From the NCBI GenBank assembly GCA_937978655.1, contig CALJUX010000033.1, positions 1 through 64,000 of the forward strand: a stretch of DNA of 64,000 nt, given 5' to 3'. This document shows, piece after piece, positions 16,779 through 25,600 of the stretch; positions within the stretch are counted from its first letter, which is position 1; each line of letters opens with the position of its first letter. The position numbers were made by a program, and so were the translations under genes. The notes under the pieces are model-generated. The model was given only the letters and a program-made list of their open reading frames with translations. It searched no databases and was not told where the DNA came from. The DNA comes from an uncultured Chromatiaceae bacterium. GTDB lineage: Bacteria; Pseudomonadota; Gammaproteobacteria; Enterobacterales; Alteromonadaceae.

Positions 16779-19151
16779 ATGACGATCAAAGATCCGCATC
16801 TTGCGCGTGAGCAGGAAAAATACGAAAACCCTATCCCCAGCCGGGAATTTATCCTCGAACATATCAAACAACGGCAACAACCTGCCTATTTCGACGAATT
16901 AGCGGCAGAACTTAACCTGACCGACGAAGACGCATTATTCGCGCTGAAAAAACGTCTGCGTGCGATGGAGCGTGACGGCCAGTTGTTATTTACCAAAACC
17001 AAACGTTATGGCCTGGTTGACGACCTGGACCTGGTCAAAGGCACAGTGCTTGGCCATCGTGAAGGTTTCGGCTTTTTGAAGCTGGAACAGGGCGGGCCGG
17101 ACTGGTATATCCCCAATTTTGAAATGCAGCGCCTGCTACCGGGCGATGTAGTGCTGGCCAGTGCCGGCGAGATTAAAGGCAAAGATAAAGTCGAAGCGCG
17201 GATTGTCCGGGTACTGGAACCGCGCAAAGAGCCGATCGTTGGCCGCTATTTTAAAGATTTTGCCCTGGCGGTAGTGGTACCGGAAGACCCGCGGATTGCG
17301 CAGGATATTGTCATTCCGGTCGGTGAAGAAAATGGCGCCCGCCATGGTCAGATAGTGCTGGCAGAAGTCACAGCGCGGCCGTCCAAGCGTGTGAATGCCG
17401 TCGGTAAAGTGGTGGAAGTGCTCGGTGAACATATGGCGCCCGGCATGGAAATCGAAGTGGCTATCCGTAATCACAACATTCCACATACGTTTTCGCCGGC
17501 AGTTGAGCAGCAGGTCAGTCAGTTTGGCAGCGAAGTGCCGGACTCAGCAAAAGCGGGTCGGGTGGATTTGACCGAGATTGGTCTTATTACTATTGATGGC
17601 GAAGATGCCCGCGACTTTGACGACGCCGTCTACTGCGAGCGTAAAGACGACGGTGGCTGGCACTTGCTGGTTGCTATCGCGGACGTCACTGCTTATGTCC
17701 AACCAGACACGGCGCTGGACCGTGAAGCGCTGGACCGCGGCAATTCGGTGTATTTCCCGGACCATGTGGTGCCGATGTTGCCGGAAGCTTTGTCGAACGG
17801 CTTGTGTTCGTTAAATCCGCATGTAGACCGGCTGTGTTTTGTCGCCGACATGCATATCAGCGCACAAGGCAAACTTGGCAGTTACCGTTTTTATGAAGCC
17901 GTAATGCATTCCAAAGCCCGCCTGACTTATAACAAAGTCCATTCAATTCTGCAGGGCGAGCCGGAGTTACGTCAGCAATATGCTGAAAACCTGACCAATA
18001 TCGACAATTTGTATTCGTTGTTCAAACAAATGGCGAAAGTTCGGGCAGAACGCGGTGCTATTGAGTTTGAAACGGTCGAAACCCGGTTTATTTTTAACAG
18101 CCACCGAAAGATTGAGCAGATAGTGCCAATCCACCGCAACGAAGCGCACAAAATCATCGAAGAATGTATGATTCTGGCCAACGTTGCAGCTGCGAAACTG
18201 GTGGAAAAAAATGAAGCAGCGGCGCTGTACCGGGTGCACGAACAGCCAGACGGTGACCGTTTTGCCAACTTTAAGCGTTTCCTGCTGGAGCTTGGCATCA
18301 CAGCGGATTTACCGACAGAACCCGCACCGCTGGAACTGACGCAGTTACTGGCGAAAATTGGCGACCGGCCTGATAAAGAGCTGATAGAAACGACGCTGCT
18401 GCGTTCACTTAAGCAAGCGGTGTATCAGCCGGATAATCAGGGCCATTTTGGTTTAGCGCTGGAAGCGTACGCCCATTTCACATCGCCGATTCGCCGTTAT
18501 CCGGATTTATTGTTACACCGGGCTATTAAAGCGGTGCTGCATAAACAGGGCGAGGCAGTGACGGGCGCCCGTGGTTATAGCCATGAACAAATGGTGCCGC
18601 TGGGTGAACAATGTTCGATGACTGAACGCCGCGCTGATGATGCTACCCGCGAAGTCTCCGACTGGCTCAAATGTGAGTATATGCAGGACCATCTTGGCTC
18701 TACTTTCCAGGGCGTGGTGGCAACCGTTACCAGCTTTGGTTTGTTTGTCCGGCTGGTGGACTTGTATATCGAAGGTCTGGTGCATGTCACATCACTGCCA
18801 AATGATTACTATCACTTTGATACTGAACGGCAAATCTTGTTAGGCGAGCACAGTAAACAAAGTTATCGCATGGGCGATTTGCTGGAAGTCAAAGTGCTGG
18901 CGGTGAATCTGGAAGCACGCAAAATTGATTTGGGCGTGGTCACCACTTTACAAAGTGGTAAAGGCGCACCGAAAAAATTACCGGCGGGTAGCGAAAGCAA
19001 AGCTCACAAAGGCCATTCGAGTAAAAAAGGCCGGGCTGTGGCAGATCCAACGCAAAGACCGGGTAAAACCAAAGCTGGTCGTAGTGGCAGCAAATCAGGT
19101 GCAAAAGCTGATGCTGCAGGAGCGAAAAAAGCCCCTCGTCGTCGTAAGTAA
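16779..19151 (+). CDS. rnr: ribonuclease R
   Basis: RNase R is a processive 3'-5' exoribonuclease able to degrade structured RNA, and it matures rRNA and helps tmRNA quality control. The 790-residue protein contains an N-terminal winged-helix, cold-shock domains (LGHREGFGFL), the RNB catalytic core with IDGEDARDFDDAVYCE carrying the catalytic aspartates, YAHFTSPIRRYPDL, and an S1 domain (VTSFGLFVRL). The C-terminal 60 residues are a lysine/alanine/serine-rich basic tail as in E. coli. rlmB follows, as in other gammaproteobacteria. Confidence 0.96.
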   Translation: MTIKDPHLAREQEKYENPIPSREFILEHIKQRQQPAYFDELAAELNLTDEDALFALKKRLRAMERDGQLLFTKTKRYGLVDDLDLVKGTVLGHREGFGFLKLEQGGPDWYIPNFEMQRLLPGDVVLASAGEIKGKDKVEARIVRVLEPRKEPIVGRYFKDFALAVVVPEDPRIAQDIVIPVGEENGARHGQIVLAEVTARPSKRVNAVGKVVEVLGEHMAPGMEIEVAIRNHNIPHTFSPAVEQQVSQFGSEVPDSAKAGRVDLTEIGLITIDGEDARDFDDAVYCERKDDGGWHLLVAIADVTAYVQPDTALDREALDRGNSVYFPDHVVPMLPEALSNGLCSLNPHVDRLCFVADMHISAQGKLGSYRFYEAVMHSKARLTYNKVHSILQGEPELRQQYAENLTNIDNLYSLFKQMAKVRAERGAIEFETVETRFIFNSHRKIEQIVPIHRNEAHKIIEECMILANVAAAKLVEKNEAAALYRVHEQPDGDRFANFKRFLLELGITADLPTEPAPLELTQLLAKIGDRPDKELIETTLLRSLKQAVYQPDNQGHFGLALEAYAHFTSPIRRYPDLLLHRAIKAVLHKQGEAVTGARGYSHEQMVPLGEQCSMTERRADDATREVSDWLKCEYMQDHLGSTFQGVVATVTSFGLFVRLVDLYIEGLVHVTSLPNDYYHFDTERQILLGEHSKQSYRMGDLLEVKVLAVNLEARKIDLGVVTTLQSGKGAPKKLPAGSESKAHKGHSSKKGRAVADPTQRPGKTKAGRSGSKSGAKADAAGAKKAPRRRK

Positions 19152-19238
19152 TCAGTCACAAAAAACGGCAGGCTGAATTTAAAGGTGAATTTTGCTACAC
19201 TGCCGTTCATTCCACTGACCAGTATTGGTCAACGACCA

Positions 19239-19262
19239 CAACAGGCGCTTTTGCGCCTGTTG
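19239..19262. repeat. rnr-rlmB intergenic hairpin
   Basis: A perfect inverted repeat of 10-base arms, CAACAGGCGC / GCGCCTGTTG, surrounds a TTTT loop 17 bases before the rlmB ATG. No T-run follows, so it may protect or process the rnr message rather than terminate it. Confidence 0.6.
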
Positions 19263-19278
19263 CACTTTGAGATCTCAT

Positions 19279-20019
19279 ATGAGCACAGATTTTATTTTTG
19301 GCCTGCACTCGGTCAGCGCTTTCCTGGAACGTAATCCGCAAGACGTCCTGGAGCTGTTTGTATTAAAAGACCGCGACGACCAGCGCATGACGCCGCTGAT
19401 TCAGCAAGCGCGCAAACTGGGGATCTCGGTCCAGTTTTGCCAGCGTAAAACGCTGGACGAAAAAGTCGAAGGTGCACAACATCAGGGCGTAGTAGCCAAA
19501 GCCCGCTTGTCCGATGCCGGTGACGAGCATGATCTGAAACGGATTCTGGATACTCAGGCGCAGCCATTCCTGCTGATTCTGGATGGCATCACTGACCCGC
19601 ACAACCTTGGCGCCATTCTGCGCAGTGCTGACGCTGCCGGCGTGCATGCGGTCATTGCGCCAAAAGACCGCGCAGCGAAGCTCACCGCAGTCGTGCGTAA
19701 AGTCGCTTGTGGTGCAGCAGAAGCGGTGCCATTTATTGCTGTGACGAATCTCGCCCGTACCATCCGGGAATTAAAAGACGCCGGCGTCTGGGTGCTGGGC
19801 GCAGCTGGTGAAACTGAAACCACGATTTATCAGGCCAGCCTGAAAGGCCCGCTGGCACTTGCAATGGGCGCAGAAGGCGATGGTTTACGTCGTCTGACCA
19901 AAGAGCTGTGTGACGGTCTGGTGAAAATCCCGATGTTTGGTGCCGTTTCCAGTTTAAACGTCTCGGTCGCGACCGGAATTTGTTTGTACGAAGCGGTTCG
20001 GCAGCGTACCAGCAGCTAA
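19279..20019 (+). CDS. rlmB: 23S rRNA 2'-O-methyltransferase RlmB
   Basis: RlmB is the SPOUT-class methyltransferase for Gm2251 in the 23S P-loop. The 246-residue protein begins MSTDFIFGLHSV at 19279, has an L30e-like N-terminal substrate-binding domain, then SPOUT motifs: LDGITDPHNLGAILRSAD, the GAEGDGLRRLT cofactor loop and IPMFGAVSSLNVSVATG at the knot. An in-frame extension to 19225 would run through the hairpin and is rejected. It has the same order as E. coli rnr-rlmB. Confidence 0.95.
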   Translation: MSTDFIFGLHSVSAFLERNPQDVLELFVLKDRDDQRMTPLIQQARKLGISVQFCQRKTLDEKVEGAQHQGVVAKARLSDAGDEHDLKRILDTQAQPFLLILDGITDPHNLGAILRSADAAGVHAVIAPKDRAAKLTAVVRKVACGAAEAVPFIAVTNLARTIRELKDAGVWVLGAAGETETTIYQASLKGPLALAMGAEGDGLRRLTKELCDGLVKIPMFGAVSSLNVSVATGICLYEAVRQRTSS

Positions 20020-20064
20020 AACTGATGATTGGCCGGCTGATTTATGCCAAAGCGGATTAACTGC

Positions 20065-20093
20065 TTGTATTTCGGCCGATCGATCCGTAAAAT
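20065..20093 (+). promoter_or_regulatory. candidate promoter of the rpsF operon
   Basis: TTGTAT (20065-20070) and TAAAAT (20088-20093) are separated by 17 bases. The -10 matches 5 of 6 consensus bases. Transcription would start near 20100, leaving an 80-base leader before rpsF. Confidence 0.5.
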
Positions 20094-20127
20094 ACGCGAC
20101 CTTCGACCCACATCCATGTTCCTTGCC

Positions 20128-20181
20128 TCTATGCGAGTCTGGTCGAGCTCACCCGAGGCTAATTAACCGTAAGGAGCTACC
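20128..20181 (+). promoter_or_regulatory. possible S6:S18-binding leader of rpsF mRNA
   Basis: Upstream of rpsF, the segment CGAGCTCACCCGAGGC is reminiscent of the CCG-containing bulged hairpin that the S6:S18 complex binds in many bacterial rpsF leaders for feedback control. I judge this by eye only; the pairing was not modelled. Confidence 0.3.
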
Positions 20182-20559
20182 ATGCGTCATTACGAAATCG
20201 TGTTTATGGTTCACCCTGATCAGAGTGAACAAGTCCCAGGTATGATCGAACGTTACACTGGTGCTATCAAAGAAGCTGGCGGTTCAATCCACCGTCTGGA
20301 AGACTGGGGCCGCCGTCAACTGGCTTACCCAATCGAAAAACTGCACAAAGCCCACTATGTTCTGCTGAACGTAGAAGCGCCACAAGCAGTGATCGATGAA
20401 CTGGAAACTAACTTCCGCTACAACGATGCTGTGCTGCGTAATCTGATCATGCGCACTAACGGTGCTGTCACTGAGCCATCACCAATGGCTAAAGTTCGTG
20501 AAGAACGTCGTGACCGTGCTCCACGTGATGCTGAAGAGCAGGTAGCAAACGACGAGTAA
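20182..20559 (+). CDS. rpsF: 30S ribosomal protein S6
   Basis: S6 is a 125-residue 30S platform protein that binds S18. It begins MRHYEIVFMVHPDQSEQVP and contains IHRLEDWGRRQLAYPI and HKAHYVLLNVEA, the family signatures, then a charged C-terminal tail. AAGGAG lies 7 bases before the ATG. It is the first gene of the rpsF-priB-rpsR-rplI operon and is highly codon-adapted. Confidence 0.97.
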   Translation: MRHYEIVFMVHPDQSEQVPGMIERYTGAIKEAGGSIHRLEDWGRRQLAYPIEKLHKAHYVLLNVEAPQAVIDELETNFRYNDAVLRNLIMRTNGAVTEPSPMAKVREERRDRAPRDAEEQVANDE

Positions 20560-20563
20560 TCTG

Positions 20564-20866
20564 ATGGACAACTGTCTGGTCCTCACTGGCGTCGTATGCC
20601 GTCAGCCTGACCGGAACGAGAGTCCCGCTGGTATTCCGCATCTGTACTTCGTGCTTGAGCACAAGTCGATGCAACTGGAAGCCGGCTACAACAGAGCCAG
20701 TTACCTGCGCATTCATGTGGTGGTGACCGGCGAGTTGAGCAGACAAAGTCACAATTTGATGCAGGGTAGTGTGGTCAGGGTGCAAGGCTTTTTAAACCGG
20801 CATCAGACCCGGAGCGGTCAGGCAAAGCTTGTGCTCCATGCCCAACAGATTGAAATTTTAAGTTAG
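20564..20866 (+). CDS. priB: primosomal replication protein PriB
   Basis: PriB is a dimeric OB-fold protein paralogous to SSB that stabilises PriA on forks for replication restart. The 100-residue protein starts MDNCLVLTGVVC, has IPHLYFVLEHKS and the conserved ending VLHAQQIEIL. It lies 4 bases after rpsF and 10 before rpsR, its universal location in gammaproteobacteria. Confidence 0.94.
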   Translation: MDNCLVLTGVVCRQPDRNESPAGIPHLYFVLEHKSMQLEAGYNRASYLRIHVVVTGELSRQSHNLMQGSVVRVQGFLNRHQTRSGQAKLVLHAQQIEILS

Positions 20867-20876
20867 GAGAAAGTTC

Positions 20877-21104
20877 ATGGCCCGTTATTTCCGTCGCCGT
20901 AAATTCTGCCGTTTCTCTGCCGAAGGCGTGCAAGAGATCGACTACAAAGATACCGCTACTTTAAAAAATTATGTCACTGAAAGTGGCAAAATTGTTCCTA
21001 GCCGTATCACTGGTACCAGCGCTAAGTATCAGCGCCAATTAGCTCGTGCTATCAAACGCGCCCGCTACCTGGCTCTGCTGCCATACAGCGATTCACACGC
21101 ATAA
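20877..21104 (+). CDS. rpsR: 30S ribosomal protein S18
   Basis: S18 is a 75-residue 30S protein that pairs with S6. It begins MARYFRRRKFCRFSAEG and carries the IVPSRITGTSAKYQRQLARA segment and the RARYLALLPY ending. AGGAG precedes the ATG. It is the third gene of the S6-PriB-S18-L9 operon. Confidence 0.98.
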   Translation: MARYFRRRKFCRFSAEGVQEIDYKDTATLKNYVTESGKIVPSRITGTSAKYQRQLARAIKRARYLALLPYSDSHA

Positions 21105-21136
21105 GCCTGGTTCAACGATACAGAGAGGATTAATCA

Positions 21137-21589
21137 ATGGATATTATTCTGTTGGATAAAGTTGCTAACCTGGGTGGTTTAGGCGACAAAGTGGTTGTTA
21201 AATCTGGTTATGCGCGTAACTTCTTGTTCCCACAAGGGAAAGCAGTTCCGGCGACCAAAGCTAACATCGAAAAATTTGAAGCACGCCGTGCTGAGTTAGA
21301 AGCCAAACTGGCAGCTAACCTGGTTGCTGCGCAAGAACGTGCTGCTAAAGTTGCTGAGCTGGGCGAAGTGACTATCGCTGCTAAAGCTGGCGACGAAGGC
21401 AAACTGTTCGGTTCTATCGGCACTCGTGATATCGCTGATGCGATCACTGAAGCCGGTGTAGCTGTGACTAAAGCCGAAGTGAAACTGCCAAACGGCACTC
21501 TGCGTGACGTTGGTTCTTTCGACATCGACCTGCAGCTGCATGCTGAAGTGACTGCAACCGTTAAACTGGTTGTTGTTGCTGAGGCATAA
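21137..21589 (+). CDS. rplI: 50S ribosomal protein L9
   Basis: L9 is a 150-residue elongated 50S protein. It begins MDIILLDKVANLGGLGDKV and has VKSGYARNFLFPQGKAVPAT, the L9 signature, followed by the long connecting helix and the C-terminal RNA-binding domain. GAGAGGA lies upstream. It ends the operon and is followed by a strong hairpin. Confidence 0.98.
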   Translation: MDIILLDKVANLGGLGDKVVVKSGYARNFLFPQGKAVPATKANIEKFEARRAELEAKLAANLVAAQERAAKVAELGEVTIAAKAGDEGKLFGSIGTRDIADAITEAGVAVTKAEVKLPNGTLRDVGSFDIDLQLHAEVTATVKLVVVAEA

Positions 21590-21597
21590 GCCTCTGA

Positions 21598-21633
21598 CGG
21601 ACACGGTAACTGTGTTACCGTGTCCGCCTTTCC
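21598..21633 (+). terminator. terminator-like hairpin after rplI
   Basis: A 13-base perfect stem CGGACACGGTAAC / GTTACCGTGTCCG with a three-base loop is followed by CCTTTCCC, only a weak T tract. Position right after rplI supports termination. Confidence 0.7.
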
Positions 21634-21850
21634 CGCGTTTTAGATTGATCTTTTAATTCCCTTCACACTTTTATGCCCTTGGTTGTTTTCGCGACGACCG
21701 GTAGTTTCATGCTAAATTTTCCGCTGCTCAGTGTGCCGAAAAATGCTAGGCTAAGCACCTTATTTGCAGCGTCTGGTTGTGCGGCCATATCGGGTGGCAA
21801 TCAGCGTCTGGTCTCTGTGGTGTTCTGCTCAGTTCAAGCTATTGGGTGTT

Positions 21851-23239
21851 ATGGCAAACGTAAAAGATAAACAAGTCGCCGCGGTAAAAATGCCGCCGCA
21901 TTCTATTGAAGCCGAACAATCCGTGCTCGGCGGTCTGATGCTGGATAATGATGCCTGGGATAAAGTCTCAGAGAAAGTCGTGGAGCAGGATTTCTACCTG
22001 CGCTCGCACAAGCATATTTTTAAAGCCATGACCGCAATTGCCGAGTTAAATCAACCAATAGATCTCATCACAGTCTCAGAGTGGCTGGAACGCAATCAAC
22101 AGCTGGATGATGTTGGCGGCTTCGCTTATTTAGGCGAAATTGCCAAAAATACGCCGAGCGCCGCCAACATCCTTGCTTATGCCGATATTGTCCGTGAACG
22201 CGCTGTCGTGCGGGACATGATTTCGGTAGCTCATGATATTGCCGATGCCGGCTATGACCCGCAGGGCCGTAACAGTGCGGAGCTGCTTGATTTTGCCGAG
22301 ACCAAAGTTTTTAAAATTGCTGAACAACGCGCAGATGCCAACGAAGGCCCGGAACCTATCAACAGCATTCTGGCGAAGACTATTGATAAAATTGATGCGT
22401 TATTCCGCAATCCGAGTAATGGCGGTCTGACCGGTGTTTCGACCGGATACATGGATTTAGACAAGATGACCAACGGCATGCAGCCGTCGGATTTGATTAT
22501 CGTCGCCGCGCGTCCGTCGATGGGTAAAACTACTTTTGCGATGAACCTCTGTGAACATGCAGCAATTAGTAGTGATAAACCAGTGCTTATCTTTAGTTTA
22601 GAGATGCCTTCCGAACAAATTATGATGCGGATGCTGGCATCATTAGGCCGTATTGACCAAACCAAAGTGCGGACCGGTCAACTGGATGACGAAGACTGGG
22701 CCCGTTTGTCTTCGGCGATTGAACTTTTAAACAGCAAAGGCAAGATGTATATCGATGACGCCTCCGGCTTAACGCCAACTGAGGTGCGTTCACGGGCCCG
22801 GCGCGTTGCCCGCGAACATGGTGGTTTATCGATGATCATGGTGGACTACCTGCAGCTGATGACGGTGCCGGGTTTGTCTGATAACCGCACGCTGGAAATT
22901 GCCGAAATATCCCGGTCGTTAAAAGCGCTGGCGAAAGAATTAAAAGTGCCGGTGGTTGCACTCTCTCAGCTGAACCGCTCTCTGGAGCAACGGGCTGACA
23001 AGCGCCCGGTGAACTCTGACTTACGTGAATCCGGTTCCATAGAGCAGGATGCTGATCTCATTATGTTTATTTACCGGGATGAGGTTTATCACGACGACAG
23101 CCCGGATAAGGGAACAGCGGAAGTGATTATCGGTAAGCAGCGGAATGGCCCTATTGGGCGTATTCGTCTGACGTTCCACGGAAGATACTCCCGGTTTGAT
23201 AATTATGCCGGTACTGCACGTTTTGAGGATGAGTACTGA
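21851..23239 (+). CDS. dnaB: replicative DNA helicase DnaB
   Basis: DnaB is the hexameric 5'-3' fork helicase. From ATG 21851 (MANVKDKQVAAVKMPP) the protein has 462 residues. It contains the N-terminal primase-interacting domain with PHSIEAEQSVLGGLML, and the RecA-like domain with Walker A ARPSMGKTT (residues 220-228), EMPSEQIMMRM, VDYLQLM and SQLNRSLEQR. An in-frame extension to 21764 is unrelated to the family. It overlaps alr by one base. No intein or insertion is present. Confidence 0.96.
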   Translation: MANVKDKQVAAVKMPPHSIEAEQSVLGGLMLDNDAWDKVSEKVVEQDFYLRSHKHIFKAMTAIAELNQPIDLITVSEWLERNQQLDDVGGFAYLGEIAKNTPSAANILAYADIVRERAVVRDMISVAHDIADAGYDPQGRNSAELLDFAETKVFKIAEQRADANEGPEPINSILAKTIDKIDALFRNPSNGGLTGVSTGYMDLDKMTNGMQPSDLIIVAARPSMGKTTFAMNLCEHAAISSDKPVLIFSLEMPSEQIMMRMLASLGRIDQTKVRTGQLDDEDWARLSSAIELLNSKGKMYIDDASGLTPTEVRSRARRVAREHGGLSMIMVDYLQLMTVPGLSDNRTLEIAEISRSLKALAKELKVPVVALSQLNRSLEQRADKRPVNSDLRESGSIEQDADLIMFIYRDEVYHDDSPDKGTAEVIIGKQRNGPIGRIRLTFHGRYSRFDNYAGTARFEDEY

Positions 23240-24318
23240 TGAGCCGCAGGCCTCTGGCGCAAATCAATACCAGCGCTTTGTTACACAACGTCGAGTGTAT
23301 TCGTGCTATGGCACCAAACAGCAAAATCCTCGCGGTGCTGAAGGCAAATGCTTATGGTCATGGCTTGCTGGCCGTCGCAGCGCAGCTCAAAGATGCTCAG
23401 GCATTTGGTGTTGCCCGCATTGATGAAGCACTGATGCTGCGTGCCGGTGGTATTGTCAAACCCATCGTCTTGCTCGAAGGATTTTTTCACGCTGATGAAT
23501 TGCCACAGATTGTCGCGTCGAACCTGCAGGTTGTGGTGCATCATCCGGCTCAGGTTGACGCTTTATTAAAAGCGGAGCTGGAATCGCCTGTGCATGTCTG
23601 GTTAAAAATTGATAGCGGCATGCATAGGTTAGGAATTGATCCTGCTGATTTTTCAGAAATTTATCGCAAATTATCCCAGAGCAAAAACATTCTGCAACCG
23701 ATGCGGCTGATGACACATTTTGCCTGTGCAGACGAGCCGGATAATCCCGCCACAGAGCGCCAACTTGCGCTGTTCCGGCGTACTATCGGTAATGCTGCCG
23801 GAGAGCTGAGCATTGCCAATTCGGCGGGGGTGGTTGGTTGGCCGCAGAGTCATGGTGACTGGGTAAGGCCTGGTCTGGCACTTTACGGCGTCTCGCCGAT
23901 GGATAAAGGTCGCTCGGCAGCGCATGGTTTACGGCCGGTCATGACATTCAGTAGTTCTGTGATCGCAGTCAGACAAGTCAGACAAGGGGATGCTGTCGGC
24001 TATGGGGCCAGTTGGAGCGCGCCACGCGATACGCGTCTGGCCGTCGTGGCCATTGGTTATGGTGATGGCTATCCGCGGAATGCACCTTGTGGCACACCGG
24101 TCTTAATCAACGGCAAACGTTACCCGATAGTCGGTCGTGTGTCGATGGATATGACCACCGTCGATATTGGTGATGATGACATTCCTCATGGCGCACAAGT
24201 CATACTCTGGGGCGAAGATTTACCCGTCGAAGAAATTGCCGAACAGGTTCAGACCATCCCCTATGAGCTGCTGTGCAACATAACCAGTCGTGTGCAGTTC
24301 AGATACGTGGGTGACTGA
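23239..24318 (+). CDS. alr: alanine racemase Alr
   Basis: This is a PLP-dependent alanine racemase supplying D-alanine for peptidoglycan. In the 359-residue protein the PLP lysine is K35 in VLKANAYGHG, followed by WLKIDSGMHRLG, and the second catalytic tyrosine in AVGYGASW. The late motif GRVSMDMTTVD is also present. The ATG shares bases with the dnaB stop, so it is coupled to dnaB, as in many gammaproteobacteria. Confidence 0.95.
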   Translation: MSRRPLAQINTSALLHNVECIRAMAPNSKILAVLKANAYGHGLLAVAAQLKDAQAFGVARIDEALMLRAGGIVKPIVLLEGFFHADELPQIVASNLQVVVHHPAQVDALLKAELESPVHVWLKIDSGMHRLGIDPADFSEIYRKLSQSKNILQPMRLMTHFACADEPDNPATERQLALFRRTIGNAAGELSIANSAGVVGWPQSHGDWVRPGLALYGVSPMDKGRSAAHGLRPVMTFSSSVIAVRQVRQGDAVGYGASWSAPRDTRLAVVAIGYGDGYPRNAPCGTPVLINGKRYPIVGRVSMDMTTVDIGDDDIPHGAQVILWGEDLPVEEIAEQVQTIPYELLCNITSRVQFRYVGD

Positions 24319-24333
24319 GAATTTTGCAGGAAT

Positions 24334-24362
24334 AAAAAAGCCGGTATAAAACCGGCATCTTT
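24334..24362. terminator. bidirectional terminator between alr and cheX
   Basis: AAAAAAGCCGGT ATAAA ACCGGC followed by ATCTTT forms a 6-bp GC-rich stem, with an A-run on the left serving as a T-run for the convergent cheX transcript. Confidence 0.75.
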
Positions 24363-24383
24363 GCATTATTGGTAAGGGCTGTT

Positions 24384-24860
24384 TCAGCCGCCGCCCTGAT
24401 TATCAAAGCTGACTTCGATATGGACTTTGCCAAACTCTGAATCAAATGGCATCAAAATCTTCGGTCCATCGCATTTATGTGTAATGGTATGGCCTTTACC
24501 TGAGACAACTACCGGCGTGGCCATACTGAATTCATAACCTTTTTCGCCCAGGATCCGTTTGGCACCACCGGTCACCATATTGGTGATTTCACCGACCATG
24601 TCGGTGACTTCTTCATTGATAGTTTTGGGTTTCTCACCAAGCATCCGGTTCATGATTTCCAGCGCCAGTGATTCCTCGAAACTTACTGAAAAAGACCCTT
24701 TGGTCTGTGGACCGATCATGCCGATTAAGCCTGATACATCACCACGTGCAACTTCATCTTTTTTGATCCGCGGCTGACCTGGCACAATAGTCGTATTGGC
24801 CATAGTACTCAGCACATTCACTAACGACGATAAGAATGGATTTACATACTCGACATTCAT
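24384..24860 (-). CDS. cheX: CheX-type CheY-P phosphatase / chemotaxis protein
   Basis: This is a 158-residue protein of the CheC/CheX/FliY phosphatase family. The phosphatase motif E-x2-N is visible in GEITNMVTGGAK (E91, N94), as in CheX, with one copy rather than the two seen in CheC. The N-terminus MNVEYVNPFLSS fits the domain start. The expected role is removal of phosphate from CheY or another response regulator. It is an isolated gene here, far from other chemotaxis genes except the chemoreceptor at 35420-37039. Confidence 0.82.
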   Translation of the reverse strand: MNVEYVNPFLSSLVNVLSTMANTTIVPGQPRIKKDEVARGDVSGLIGMIGPQTKGSFSVSFEESLALEIMNRMLGEKPKTINEEVTDMVGEITNMVTGGAKRILGEKGYEFSMATPVVVSGKGHTITHKCDGPKILMPFDSEFGKVHIEVSFDNQGGG

Positions 24861-25042
24861 TGAAAAGACCCGCTGCTTTGTTTCGTCACTTGGCTTCTGA
24901 CCCTGAGGTTAAGGGTAGGCAGATTTTTTGGAATAAACAAGACTAGCTCTTTGTTTTTGAGGTAGTTTCGCTTAGAAAATCTTTAAAAACCGTCGAAAAG
25001 AAATGTTCCATCAGGCAATAACAGGATCCGCCTGCTGAAAAG

Positions 25043-25477
25043 CTATGCCTGACAATTCTGGCACAACCCTCTGGCTTCTATAGTTTGTTGCTGAATTTTA
25101 AAACCTTTTGCTTCAGCTAATGTACTGAACTCTTTAAAAAGGACATTTGAGTGCAATTCCTCTACGTGGCCGCAGAGCTGACAGATCAATAACTGTGCAG
25201 GATGATGATGATCAAAATGATGACACAGCATAAAAGCGTTACTGGATTCTATTTTGTGAATAAATCCCTGTTCTGTCAGGAACTCCAGCGCCCGATAAAT
25301 AGTGGCTGGCTTGGCGGCTGGTTCAGTCTGCTTCAGTTGCTCAAGCAGCTCGTAAGCCCCAACACCGCTGTGGGTGTTTGCCAGCAAACGAAATACCTTC
25401 TCCCGGATCGACGTAAACCGGGCGCCATTCTGATCACAAATTTGCCGTGCCCGCAGCACTAAGCTTTCCACTGACAT
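25043..25477 (-). CDS. zur: zinc uptake regulator Zur (Fur family)
   Basis: Zur is a Zn-responsive repressor of zinc uptake genes. From MSVESLVLRARQ at 25477 the protein has 144 residues: a winged helix with TSIREKVFRLLA and AKPATIYRALEFL, then the metal-binding half with CHHFDHHHPAQLLICQLCG and the C-terminal CQNC pair forming the structural Cys4 zinc site. The histidine-rich segment and the ending EARGLCQNC favour Zur over Fur. The longer in-frame reading to 25783 would overlap the dusA gene and lacks homology. It is divergent from dusA. Confidence 0.9.
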   Translation of the reverse strand: MSVESLVLRARQICDQNGARFTSIREKVFRLLANTHSGVGAYELLEQLKQTEPAAKPATIYRALEFLTEQGFIHKIESSNAFMLCHHFDHHHPAQLLICQLCGHVEELHSNVLFKEFSTLAEAKGFKIQQQTIEARGLCQNCQA

Positions 25478-25600
25478 CTGGTCTGTACCTGCTTCACTAT
25501 TTTCTGCGAGTGTAACACAGAATAAAATCGGATAAATCGCCATGCCCATCACAAAAAGGCCGGATTCAGGGTAAAATGCCGGCCCTTGCTGGAGGTCATC

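Noticed and set aside
21673..21870. Small ORF upstream of dnaB
   Set aside because: Overlaps the dnaB start, lacks a Shine-Dalgarno and has no recognisable features.
25478..25600. Zur-box in the zur-dusA divergent region
   Set aside because: No GAAATGTTATA-like dyad was found; TGTAACACAGAATAAAA is only a loose match.
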